Origin: Streptomyces kurssanovii
GTDB lineage: Bacteria > Actinomycetota > Actinomycetes > Streptomycetales > Streptomycetaceae
Reading direction: 5' to 3'
Assembly: GCF_014649695.1 (NCBI RefSeq)
Contig: NZ_BMTN01000022.1
Coordinates: 1 to 64,000 of the forward strand
Length of the DNA stretch: 64,000 nucleotides
A program made the position numbers and the translations under genes. Below, piece after piece: positions 17,591-25,004 of the stretch (positions within the stretch are counted from its first letter, which is position 1; each line of letters begins with the position of its first letter). The notes beneath the pieces were generated by a model. That model saw nothing but the letters and a program-made list of their open reading frames with translations. It was not told where the DNA came from and made no database searches.

Positions 17591-18679
17591 CTAGGAGGAT
17601 TTGAGTGCCACAGCCGGGCGGCTGCGGGTGCCGAGATGGTGGAAGAACAGGTTGAGCAGGACCGCGACGAGCGCTCCGGCGCTGATGCCGGATCCGAGCA
17701 CGGTCTGTGCCCAGGCCGGGGAGTCCGCGTAGAAGGTGGGCGCGGCGAGCGGGATGATGCCCGCGCCGAGCGCGACGGCCACCAGGATGATGTTGGAGCT
17801 GTCGTCGAGTCCGGCCTCGGAGAGGGTGCGGATGCCGCTGACGGCGATCGAGCCGAACAGGACGATTCCCGCACCGCCGAGGACGGGCATCGGGACGAGT
17901 GAGACGACGGCGCCGAGCACGGGGAAGGCGCCGAGGATCAGCAGGGTGCCGCCGGCGACGGCGACGACGTAGCGGCTGCGGACCCGGGTGAGGGTCACGA
18001 CGCCCACGTTCTGGGCGAACGCGGAGGTGGGGAAGCCGCCGAAGACGGGCCCGATGAGCGTCGCGATGCCGTCCGTGCGCAGTCCGCGGGTGATCGTCCC
18101 GCCGTCGCTGCGGCGGTCGCAGATCTCCCCGAGGGCGAGCATCCCGGCGCTGGACTCGGTCATCAGGACCAGCATCACGATGCACAGGGACAGGATCGCG
18201 GCGGGCTGGAACTCGGGGGCGCCGAAGGCGAAGGGGCTCGGCAGGGCGGCGACCGGCGCCTCCCGCAGGGCCGAGAAGTCGGCCATACCGAAGGGGATCG
18301 CGGCGAGCGTGCCGATGAACAGGCCGAGCAGCAGCGCCACTTGCTTGAGGAAGCCGCGGCCGAAGCGCTGGAAGAGCAGGATGACGGCCAGGGTGAAACC
18401 GGCCAGCGCGAGGTGTTTCATGGCGCCGAAGTCGGCGGCGCCGGCGTCGCCTCCCTGGGCCCAGGCGACGGGAACTTGGATGAGTGCCAGAGCGCAGACG
18501 CCACCGATGTACGCCACACCCGAGAGGGCACTCCGGCCCGATGACCAGGAACGGTGACCACGCCCGCGTACACACGGGCGGCAATGAGGAAAACGGCCAC
18601 ATTGAGCCGCCGGACGAGGCCCCGTGCTCCCCATGTGGGCACGGGATCCTTCCACCGTCTCCAGTACGAGCTGTGCCAT
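17591..18679 (-). pseudogene. Decayed NCS2 purine permease
   Basis: The 3' two thirds encode a clean NCS2 permease half, from GVAYIGGVCALALIQVP to the C-terminus, alignable throughout with the intact paralogue at 14481. The first ~165 residues are gone. What precedes is a 140-base patchwork. Frame 1 has a start (MAQLVLETVEGSRAHMG). A second frame reads VAVFLIAARVYAGVVTVP, matching NCS2 TM1 (compare HVAAMYAGVVAPP). A third frame reads FLVIGP, the next TM1 residues. The text thus follows an NCS2 N-terminus through two frame changes and then jumps over TM2-TM4. The reading frame from 18679 is open for 362 codons, but the product would lack essential helices. Confidence 0.75.
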
Positions 18680-18744
18680 GAGAGTCCTCCGGTCCGGCCG
18701 GCCCCCGCCCGGCTGCGGGCGGGCGGGGGCGGGTCGGTCCCGCG

Positions 18745-19668
18745 TCAGAGGTTGGTCATGTCGACCGGGATCTTCGGCTCGACGCCGTCCCGCAGGATGG
18801 TGGCTTCGATCAGGCCGTACGGGCGGTCGGCCGCGAAGTAGACCTCGTTGTCGTTCTTGAGGCCGAACGGCTCGAGGTCCACCAGGAAGTGGTGCTTGTT
18901 CGGGAGCGAGAAGCGGATCTCGTCTATCTCGCTGCGGCTGTTGATGATGCGTGAACCCATCTGGTACAGGGTCTGCTGCAGCGACAGCGAGTAGGTCTCC
19001 GCGAAGGCCTCGAGCATGTGCTTCCTGGCCTGGTCGTAGGACTTGTCCCAGTTGGGCATCCGGTCCTCGTCAGAGGTCCAGTTGTAGCGCCATTGGGCGG
19101 CTACCTGGGTGGCCAGGATGCGGTCGTACGCCTCTTTGAGGGTCGTGTACCGGTCCTTGACGTAGCCCCAGAACTCGGAGTTGGTCGAGTTCATCACGGT
19201 CAGGTCCTTCAGGCCCGAGACGACCTCCCACTGCTCACCGTCGTAGGTGATCTGGGTGGTCCGGGTCTCCTGGCCCTTGCGGACGAAGGAGTGCTTGACC
19301 TCGTCGGCGCCGATGAACTTCGAGTTGCCGTCGGACGTCGCGATGCGCTCCCAGGCGTACTCCTCGATGCGGATGCGCGCCCGGTGGATCGGCTCCTGGC
19401 TCGACACGAAGTGCCGGGCGAGGTGGATGCCGAACTGCTCCGCCGACTCGATGCCGTACTCCTTGGCGAACGCGTACACCGTGTTCTTGGTGGTGTCGGT
19501 CGGCAGGACGTTGGCGTTCGAGCCGGAGTAGTGGACGTCGTCCATGTCGCCGGAGAGGGCGACGGAGACGTTCAGGTCCTTGATGTGGTGGGTGTCGCCG
19601 TCCCGCGTGATCTTGACGACTCGGTTCTCTGCTTTGCCGTACTGGTTCTGGCCGAGAATCGTGGGCAT
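18745..19668 (-). CDS. uao: Urate oxidase (uricase)
   Basis: Cofactor-free 307-residue enzyme that oxidises urate with O2 to 5-hydroxyisourate, releasing H2O2. The N-terminus MPTILGQNQYGKAENRVVKI contains the conserved first-strand Gly-Lys. VLPTDTTKNTVYAFAKEYGI near residues 58-77 carries the active-site Thr signature (PTDTxKNT). LPNKHHFLVDLEPFGLKNDNEVYFAADRPYGLIEATI holds the C-terminal signature with the substrate Asn and His. The length is normal for two T-fold repeats. GGGAG precedes the ATG at 19668. It follows the HIU hydrolase gene by only 5 bases, third in an operon starting at 20581 that converts urate to (S)-allantoin. Confidence 0.96.
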   Translation of the reverse strand: MPTILGQNQYGKAENRVVKITRDGDTHHIKDLNVSVALSGDMDDVHYSGSNANVLPTDTTKNTVYAFAKEYGIESAEQFGIHLARHFVSSQEPIHRARIRIEEYAWERIATSDGNSKFIGADEVKHSFVRKGQETRTTQITYDGEQWEVVSGLKDLTVMNSTNSEFWGYVKDRYTTLKEAYDRILATQVAAQWRYNWTSDEDRMPNWDKSYDQARKHMLEAFAETYSLSLQQTLYQMGSRIINSRSEIDEIRFSLPNKHHFLVDLEPFGLKNDNEVYFAADRPYGLIEATILRDGVEPKIPVDMTNL

Positions 19669-19673
19669 GTCTG

Positions 19674-20072
19674 CTAGCTCCCTCGGTAAACGGAGTAGCC
19701 GAACGGGTTGAGCAGCAGCGGTACGTGGTAGTGCTCGCCCGGCACGACGGCGAACGTGATCGCCACCTCCGGGAAGAACACACCGGCCGCACCGCTGTCC
19801 CGATTCGCGGGGGCGTCCTGCTGCGCATCGGCTTGCTTGTTCTCGAAGTACGCCTCGGTCTCGAAGTCGAGACGTACGTGTGTCGTTCCTTCCGGCAGCG
19901 CCGGCAGGTCCTTGCAGCGCCCGTCCGCGTCGGTCTTCGATGCGCCGAGCGCCACCCACCGCGCTCCCGCGCCGCTACGGGACGACAGGGAGATGGCGAC
20001 GCCCTGCGCGGGGCGTCCCAGGCTGGTGTCCAGGATGTGCGTGGACACCGATGCGGTGGTTTCCGTGCTCAT
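19674..20072 (-). CDS. uraH: 5-hydroxyisourate hydrolase
   Basis: A 132-residue transthyretin-like enzyme that hydrolyses 5-hydroxyisourate to OHCU. The N-terminal signature STHILDTSLGRPAQGVAI (catalytic His near residue 12) and the diagnostic C-terminal tetrapeptide YRGS are both present; the latter separates HIU hydrolases from true transthyretin. FFPEVAITF and EHYHVPLLLNPFGYSVYRGS are the inner beta-strand and active-site segments. Its ATG overlaps the stop of the decarboxylase gene by 4 bases, implying translational coupling. The DAQQDAPANRDSGAAG stretch is a slightly long insertion between strands. Confidence 0.95.
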   Translation of the reverse strand: MSTETTASVSTHILDTSLGRPAQGVAISLSSRSGAGARWVALGASKTDADGRCKDLPALPEGTTHVRLDFETEAYFENKQADAQQDAPANRDSGAAGVFFPEVAITFAVVPGEHYHVPLLLNPFGYSVYRGS

Positions 20073-20581
20073 GCTTCTTCCTGCTCTACGAGACGGGTCA
20101 GACGGATGCGGTTGATCTTGCCCAGCTCGGCGCGGACGATCTCCCGCTCCTGCTCGGGCGAGTTCTCGATCCGGGTCCGTACGGCGTCCCGCATCTGCTC
20201 ACCGGTGCGACCGGTGGCGCAGATCAGGAAGACATGACCGAACTTGTCCTGGTAGGCCAGGTTCAGCTCGAGCATCTCCGCCTTGAGCGCTTCGGACGCG
20301 CCCGCCATCCCGCTCTGTTCGCGGGAGGACGTGGGATCCCCTGGCTCGGGCCGGCCGATCGGTGGGTGGCCGGCCATCGCCTCCGCCAGATCCTCCGCGG
20401 TCAGTTCCGCCATGGCGGCGTCGCTGGCCTCGAAGAGGGCCTGGGTGGTGGCGTACGGTCGCTGGGCGAGCAGTTTGCTCCCCCAGGCCGAACTGGCGCA
20501 CACCTCGTGCAGTGCGGCCAGGGCCGCACTGTCCTCGGAGGCGTTGAACCGGGCAAGGCCCGGGTTCGGACGTGAAGTCAC
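20069..20581 (-). CDS. uraD: OHCU decarboxylase
   Basis: A 170-residue all-helical enzyme that decarboxylates OHCU to (S)-allantoin, the stereospecific last step of urate opening. AMAGHPPIGRPEPG near residues 68-81 carries the catalytic His, followed by TSSREQSGM with the SxEQ motif that binds the ureido group. YQDKFGHVFLICATGRTGEQM near 112-132 is the conserved substrate-binding end. It is the first gene of the three-gene urate operon and is preceded by an operator-bearing promoter shared with katA. The actinobacterial type ends with a helix (RTRIENSPEQEREIVRAELGK). Confidence 0.93.
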   Translation of the reverse strand: MTSRPNPGLARFNASEDSAALAALHEVCASSAWGSKLLAQRPYATTQALFEASDAAMAELTAEDLAEAMAGHPPIGRPEPGDPTSSREQSGMAGASEALKAEMLELNLAYQDKFGHVFLICATGRTGEQMRDAVRTRIENSPEQEREIVRAELGKINRIRLTRLVEQEEA

Positions 20582-20899
20582 GGGAGCCTCCGTGGCTTGT
20601 TCATCGCGGTGCGTTGGACGGGCTGCGGATAGCTAACGCCCTTCGACAACGCGACGTCAACACTTTGTTGAAAACTTGGGGTCACAAATACGGCGCCCCG
20701 GCGGCGGACCCGCTCCGGCGCCCGCCCGGTCCGCGCCGACCGACCCAGGGACCTCCTGTCGAGCCTTACACCGTTGCGGCAGCACACCGGGGCAGGCGCG
20801 CCCGACAAACCTAATGTCGGAAATGTCCTCAGTCGATCGGAGCACCGCCTCGGCCGCGCATAACGCCGACAACGATGTCGGAATCACGGGAGTATGCAC
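20582..20899. other. Divergent intergenic region
   Basis: Between uraD (minus) and the secreted repeat protein (plus). Besides the uraD promoter, it holds GTCGGAAATG and GTCGGAATCA, a loose direct repeat near 20815 and 20878. No gene seen. Confidence 0.6.
20629..20675 (-). promoter_or_regulatory. Urate operon promoter with TCAACA-N3-TGTTGA operator
   Basis: Read on the minus strand, the 22 bases at 20675-20654 contain the palindrome TCAACAAAGTGTTGA. Its 3' end forms a -35 box TTGACG (20660-20655), followed after 18-19 bases by TTAGCT/TAGCTA. The same 22 bases, with one substitution, lie before katA at 38142-38163. Confidence 0.75.
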
Positions 20900-21448
20900 A
20901 TGAAAAGCGTTCGCCGCTTCGCCACCTGTACGGCAGCAAGCGCCCTCCTCGGCCTGGGCGCGATCGCCCTCGCCACCCCCGCGCAGGCCGGCACCGTACC
21001 GGCACGGACCGTGGCGGCCGACCCCGCCGGCGACATTGCGACGGCCGTCGACGACCTTTTCGGGCGTCTGCTCGGCACGGTCAGCGGCACCCTCGGCTCG
21101 GTGACCGGCCTCCTGAACGGCATCCTCGGCGGCCTGCCCGCGCTCGGTGACGCCCCGGCGGCCGGCCTGCCCACGGGGAACCTCCCCGCGACCGGTGAGG
21201 TGCCGGCGACCGGGGAGCTGCCCGCGACCGGCGAGCTTCCGGCGGTCCAGCTTCCGGCGACCGGGGAGCTCCCGCCCCTCGGTGCTGTCCCCGGCCTGGC
21301 CGACCTCCCGGGGCTCGGGGAACTGCCGGCCACCGGTGACGTCCCGGCGGCGGAGCTGCCCGCGACCGACCTGCCGGCCGCACAGCCGCCGACCACGGAC
21401 GAACTCCCCTTGGCCGGCGATGCCGCGGGCACGGCCGGCGACTCCTGA
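20900..21448 (+). CDS. Secreted PATGELP-repeat protein
   Basis: A 182-residue secreted protein. A clear Sec signal peptide ends near LATPAQAG (residue 30). A short region rich in Gly, Leu, Val and Thr (FGRLLGTVSGTLGSVTGLLNGILGG) could be amphipathic and assemble. The second half is built of degenerate repeats of the type LPATGEL/VPATG at about 6-residue spacing; with little Lys or Arg it is acidic. No cell-wall anchor signal: an LPATG sequence occurs repeatedly, but there is no hydrophobic tail or positive end after it, so a sortase reading is unlikely. Start 20900 is preferred over 20894 because GGGAG lies 8 bases before it. Family unknown. Confidence 0.75.
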   Translation: MKSVRRFATCTAASALLGLGAIALATPAQAGTVPARTVAADPAGDIATAVDDLFGRLLGTVSGTLGSVTGLLNGILGGLPALGDAPAAGLPTGNLPATGEVPATGELPATGELPAVQLPATGELPPLGAVPGLADLPGLGELPATGDVPAAELPATDLPAAQPPTTDELPLAGDAAGTAGDS

Positions 21449-21457
21449 CGGAGCGAC

Positions 21458-21518
21458 CCCGGCACACCACGGCGCCGCCCTAGCCTACTGGTCGAGGGCG
21501 GCGCCGTGGCGTGCCGGG
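21458..21518. terminator. Bidirectional terminator
   Basis: Near-perfect 24-base inverted repeat (21458-21481 with 21495-21518, one mismatch) between the convergent secreted-protein and regulator genes. Confidence 0.85.
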
Positions 21519-21548
21519 CCGGACGTCCCCGAGGCCGACGGACCGGCG

Positions 21549-21923
21549 TCAGCCGTCCGACGGGCTCTTCTCACGGTTCAGGTAGTTGTAGACGGTGAAG
21601 CGGCTGACGCCGAGCGCGCCGGCCACCGTCTCCACGCCGTGCCGGACGGAGAACGCGCCGCGCGCCTCCAGCGTCCTGACGATCGACTGCTTGGTCCTGC
21701 GGTCGAGTTCGGCGAGCGGCCGGCCGTGCTGCCGCTCCAGCGCCGCGAGGATGTGGTCCAGCGAGTCCGCCAGCTGCGGAAGGCGGACCGCCAGGACCTC
21801 CTCGCCCTCCCAGCTGAGTACGACGTCGTCCTCCGCTGCCTCGCCGGGCTCGATCAACACCCCGCCCATGGCGTCGACGAGGGGCTTCACCGCTTGGGCG
21901 AGCGCGTGGTCGAGCGCCGTCAT
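21549..21923 (-). CDS. HTH regulator with YheO/DauR-type C-terminal domain
   Basis: A 124-residue protein whose C-terminus matches the HTH domain of YheO/DauR regulators: IVRTLEARGAFSVRHGVETV followed by AGALGVSRFTVYNYL, the helix-turn-helix ending in the typical VYNYLNR. The N-terminal 50 residues (ALAQAVKPLVDAMGGVLIEPG) are much shorter than the PAS-like domain of YheO. Its ATG overlaps the upstream gene by 4 bases, so the two are co-translated. The proximity to the uricase operon makes it a candidate controller of purine catabolism, but there is no direct evidence. Confidence 0.75.
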   Translation of the reverse strand: MTALDHALAQAVKPLVDAMGGVLIEPGEAAEDDVVLSWEGEEVLAVRLPQLADSLDHILAALERQHGRPLAELDRRTKQSIVRTLEARGAFSVRHGVETVAGALGVSRFTVYNYLNREKSPSDG

Positions 21924-22171
21924 TCCTGGCCCTCCACCACGTTGACCTGGAGGGAGACCCGGGTCGCGCCGTTCTCCAGCGCCTTGCGCAGCAACGCGTC
22001 GACGGCGCCGAGCACCTGCTCCGCGCCGCCCTCCGCGGTGTTGCCGAACGGTCCGACGTCCACCGCGTCCAGATCCGCGCCCTGTACGACCTCGCGCACC
22101 GCCACGGCGTGCGGCGGTGGCTCGTCCAGGTCGAACGGCTCCGTCGTGAACTCCACTCTCAGTCGCACCAT
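21920..22171 (-). CDS. Small protein, possibly YkoF/MTH1187-like
   Basis: An 83-residue protein translated with the downstream HTH regulator (4-base overlap). An initial beta strand (MVRLRVEFTTEPF) is followed by VDVGPFGNTAEGGAEQVLGAVDALLRKALENGATRVSLQVNVV, an alpha helix and final strand. This ferredoxin-like arrangement and the Gly-Asn-Thr segment recall the thiamine-binding-like MTH1187/UPF0045 fold, though no single motif settles this. A small-ligand sensor working with the HTH protein is possible. Confidence 0.6.
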   Translation of the reverse strand: MVRLRVEFTTEPFDLDEPPPHAVAVREVVQGADLDAVDVGPFGNTAEGGAEQVLGAVDALLRKALENGATRVSLQVNVVEGQE

Positions 22172-22346
22172 GCCTCCACGTTAGGGCCTGTCCCGTAGGC
22201 CTTGACCCGCTCCCCCTTCACCGGTGCCGGACGAGAACGAGCGTCGCGGCGCGACGGACCGGCGGCGGTCCCGCGTAGAGCAGACGACGAGAGCCACGCC
22301 GGTCCCGGTTCCGTCCGGGCCGGTGGCACAGGGAGGGGTCTGCATC

Positions 22347-23420
22347 ATGACAGGACGCGTAGGCAGAGGTGTCAAGGCGACGGCGGCCGCCGCCATGGCG
22401 GTCGCGGCGCTCACCGCCTCGCAGGGGCCCGGGACCGCCGTCCCGGCCGGGCAGCGGCAGCCGCCGGCGGGTGGGACCGTCTCCGGCGACAGCGCGTACC
22501 GCACCGAGCTGCCGCCGCTGCGCACGCCTGGGCCGGCGGACGTCCGGACGCCGGGAGTCCTCACCGCACCGGCGGCCGGGGCGCTCCCGGCGACCGTCCT
22601 CGCCGCCTACCGGGCCGCAGAGGCCGCACTCGCGCACAGCGCCCCGGGCTGCGGCCTGCGGCTGCAACTGCTCGCCGCGATCGGCCAGGTCGAGTCCGGG
22701 CAGGCGCGCGGCGGACGTGTCCTCGCCGACGGCACGGCGCTCTCCCCGATCCTCGGCCCGCGGCTGGACGGCGACGGCTTCGCGCTGATCAGGGACACCG
22801 ACGGCGGAGCGTACGACCGGGACACGGTGTACGACCGTGCCGTGGGGCCCATGCAGTTCATCCCCTCCACCTGGGCGCACTGGGGCGCCGACGGCAACGG
22901 CGACGGCCGTGCCGACCCGGGGAACATCTTCGACGCGGCCCTCGCGGCCGGGCGGTACCTGTGCGCGGGAGGGCGGGACCTGACGGAGAGCACGGGCCTG
23001 GAGCGCGCGATCCTCGGCTACAACCACTCCGCGGCGTACCTGCGGACGGTGCTGGCCTGGTACGCGTACTACCTCGGTGGCCACCGGGTGGTGCCGGACG
23101 ACCGCGGCCCTTCCGACGGGCCCGCCCGGTCCGTCCCGGCCGCTCCTGAGCCGCGGCGCACCGGTGGGCCGCGCCCCTCGGCGGCCCCCTCGCCCACGGC
23201 GGCACCGGCCGCGACCCGGCCGGCCGCCCGGCCTTCCGCCTCGCCCTCGCCGCGACCGAGCGGCACCGCGCCGGCCGACGGCCCCGAACCGGCGGACCCG
23301 TTGCCGCCCCTCCCCGACGTGCTGCCGCCCGGCGACGGCCTGGTGCCCGGCGGACTGACCAGCAACGGAACGGACTCGATGGACGCAGGCCCCTCCACAA
23401 TTCCGGATACCGGGCGGTAA
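22347..23420 (+). CDS. Secreted lytic transglycosylase (SLT/MltB type)
   Basis: A 357-residue peptidoglycan-cleaving enzyme. An N-terminal Tat- or Sec-like signal (RVGRGVKATAAAAMAVAALTAS) leads into the domain at about residues 85-250. LLAAIGQVESGQARGGR carries the catalytic Glu in the characteristic I-x-x-V-E-S. YDRAVGPMQFIPSTWAHWGAD is the second signature (GPMQFxPxTW), and ERAILGYNHSAAYLRTVLAWYAYYL the third. The remaining ~100 residues are a Pro/Ala-rich, disordered tail. Start chosen at ATG 22347 behind GGGAGGGG; the long frame upstream has no coding bias. The next gene, an ECF sigma factor, starts 54 bases downstream and also ends in a Pro-rich tail. Confidence 0.88.
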   Translation: MTGRVGRGVKATAAAAMAVAALTASQGPGTAVPAGQRQPPAGGTVSGDSAYRTELPPLRTPGPADVRTPGVLTAPAAGALPATVLAAYRAAEAALAHSAPGCGLRLQLLAAIGQVESGQARGGRVLADGTALSPILGPRLDGDGFALIRDTDGGAYDRDTVYDRAVGPMQFIPSTWAHWGADGNGDGRADPGNIFDAALAAGRYLCAGGRDLTESTGLERAILGYNHSAAYLRTVLAWYAYYLGGHRVVPDDRGPSDGPARSVPAAPEPRRTGGPRPSAAPSPTAAPAATRPAARPSASPSPRPSGTAPADGPEPADPLPPLPDVLPPGDGLVPGGLTSNGTDSMDAGPSTIPDTGR

Positions 23421-23474
23421 TGTCGCCACCCGCCGGGCAGGGACGCGACCGGCGGTGTGAGCGAAGGGGCCCTC

Positions 23475-24518
23475 ATGGCTACGGACATGCAGCATGCCCA
23501 GCCCGAAGGGCAGGGCGGGGAGTCCAAGGAACGCTGGCAGCGTGCCTGGAGCCATCGCGAGGACCTGCTCAAGGTGGCCCGCCGCCGGTCGGTGAGCGCC
23601 GAGGACGCCGAGGACGCCGTGCACGAGGCGATGCTGCGTGCCGCGGAACACCCGGACCTCGACGACGAGCGGCTGGGCGCCTGGCTGACGACGGTGACCA
23701 TGCGGCTGTGCGTGGACCGCCACCGTCAGGTCCACCGCGAGGCGCAGGTACGCAGCAGCCCGAGGCTGCACCCCCCGGGCCCGGTCCCCGTCGAGGAGGC
23801 GGTCTGCGACCGGGCGGAGGCGAACTGGCTCGCGGTACGCAGCTCGGAACTGCCCGCCCGGCAGGCCGAGGCCCTCTGGCTGAAGGCGGAGGACCTGGAC
23901 GTCGGGCAGGTGGCCACGAAGATGGGCCTGAGCTACCGCACCGTCGAGTCCTTGCTGGCACGCGCCCGCCGCACCCTGCGCAACTCGCTGGCCGCGACCC
24001 TCGGGCTGGTGCTGTGGCTGTGCGGCCGGGGCAGGCCGGGCAGCGGGGGCAACGCCCAGGCGGTGGCGCTCGCCTCGACGGCGGTGACGCTCGCGGTGGC
24101 CGGTCTGGTCCTGCCGTACGTCCACGACGGCGACGCCCCCCGGCCGAGCCCCGTGCCGCCGGCGGTGACGGAGGCGGCCGGGTCCGGGGCGCCGGAACCC
24201 GGCCGTACGGGTGCGCCGGCCGTCCCGTCGCCCTCCCCCACGCAGGTCCCGCCGGACGGGGCCCGTCCGGCCGGCGAGCGGGGCCTGCCCCTGCCGGAAC
24301 TCCCGGCCGTGCCGCTGCCGGCGCTGCCCCTGTCGACGCCGCCGGTGTCGGAGCTGCCGGTGCCGGAGGCGGAGGATCTGGTGTCGATGCTGCCACCGGT
24401 TCCGTCGCCGTCGGTGACGGCCGAGGCGCCGTCGGTTCCGGCTGTGCCGGCCCCGTCGGCGTCGGTCCCGACCGTGCCGGTCCCGCCGGCCGTGCCGGCC
24501 CTGCCGGCACAGCCGTAG
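23475..24518 (+). CDS. ECF sigma factor with membrane segment and Pro-rich extension
   Basis: A 347-residue protein whose first ~175 residues are an extracytoplasmic-function sigma factor. Region 2 has SAEDAEDAVHEAMLRAAEH and LGAWLTTVTMRLCVDRHRQ. Region 4 has LPARQAEALWLKAEDLDVGQ and VATKMGLSYRTVESLLARAR, the -35 recognition helix. It continues with a hydrophobic stretch (AVALASTAVTLAVAGLVLPYV), enough for one transmembrane helix, then ~140 residues of Pro/Val/Ala/Ser repeats (PAVPLPALPLSTPPVSELPV). With the sigma part inside, the tail would lie outside the membrane. A start at 23457 (GTG) is possible; ATG 23475 behind GAAGGGG is preferred. No anti-sigma gene adjoins. Confidence 0.85.
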   Translation: MATDMQHAQPEGQGGESKERWQRAWSHREDLLKVARRRSVSAEDAEDAVHEAMLRAAEHPDLDDERLGAWLTTVTMRLCVDRHRQVHREAQVRSSPRLHPPGPVPVEEAVCDRAEANWLAVRSSELPARQAEALWLKAEDLDVGQVATKMGLSYRTVESLLARARRTLRNSLAATLGLVLWLCGRGRPGSGGNAQAVALASTAVTLAVAGLVLPYVHDGDAPRPSPVPPAVTEAAGSGAPEPGRTGAPAVPSPSPTQVPPDGARPAGERGLPLPELPAVPLPALPLSTPPVSELPVPEAEDLVSMLPPVPSPSVTAEAPSVPAVPAPSASVPTVPVPPAVPALPAQP

Positions 24519-24520
24519 CC

Positions 24521-24880
24521 GCTGCGCGGGGCCTGTTCCCCTCCCCGCCCCTTCCCGCTGTACCGATGTGCGGCTCCGCCGCGTGGCGGGGCAAGCCCCG
24601 GACCCCGTACCGTGCTTCGCGCGGTGCCCTCAAACGCCCCCTACGGCCTGGCGGCCGTGGGAGGTGCCTTCGGGCGGGGGACTTTGTCAGCCCCGCCGGC
24701 GTTTGAGGCGCGGGGGTCCGGTGGGGGTCCCCCCACGCCGTCAGGCGTAGGGGGAGGAGCCCCCGAAACACCGCGCGGAGCGCGGTGCCGGGTCCGGGCG
24801 GAGCCCCCACGCGGCGGATCCGCACATCGAGACAGCGGGAAGGGGCGGGGAGGGGAAAGGGCACCCGCCGCAGGCGGCAT
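24521..24880. repeat. Large palindromic intergenic repeat, copy 1
   Basis: The outer arms 24537-24586 and 24811-24856 pair nearly perfectly for about 45-50 bases (ends TCCCCTCCCCGCCCCTTCCC and GGGAAGGGGCGGGGAGGGGA). Inside, CTCAAACGCC (near 24631) pairs with GGCGTTTGAG (near 24698), and a further arm pairs GGGGTCCCCCC-type sequence. A second copy sits at 49243-49510. No coding character on either strand, and a T/A-poor composition. Confidence 0.85.
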
Positions 24881-25004
24881 CCGCACCCGCCCCGACACCC
24901 CCACGCAACCCCGCCGAAAAAAAACTTCACCCCGTCGCGACGGACAACCCTCCCCTCCCCGTAGAGCAGGTGTCGGACCGCTCCACGGCTGAAGGGTGTA
25001 CGGG
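24881..25004 (+). other. Leader of the Mce operon
   Basis: Holds an A8 run (24918-24925 region) and GAAGGG 8 bases before the MceG-like ATG. No certain -10/-35 pair recognised. Confidence 0.4.

Noticed and set aside
14484-17902. Plus-strand ORFs of 644 and 660 codons opposite the permease and deaminase genes
   Set aside because: Antisense shadows with Asp/Gly/His-rich text.
16145-18602. ORF of 507 codons at 17079-18602 overlapping deaminase and permease remnant
   Set aside because: Arg-rich out-of-frame text; only its first ~25 residues matter, as TM1 debris of the decayed permease.
20900-21448. Sortase-anchored wall protein (LPATG repeats)
   Set aside because: The LPATG-like units are internal repeats; no hydrophobic helix and positive tail follow them.
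22218-24125. Long minus-strand ORF (635 codons) opposite the transglycosylase and sigma genes
   Set aside because: It is the antisense of two clear genes and has no domain; such shadows are normal at this G+C.
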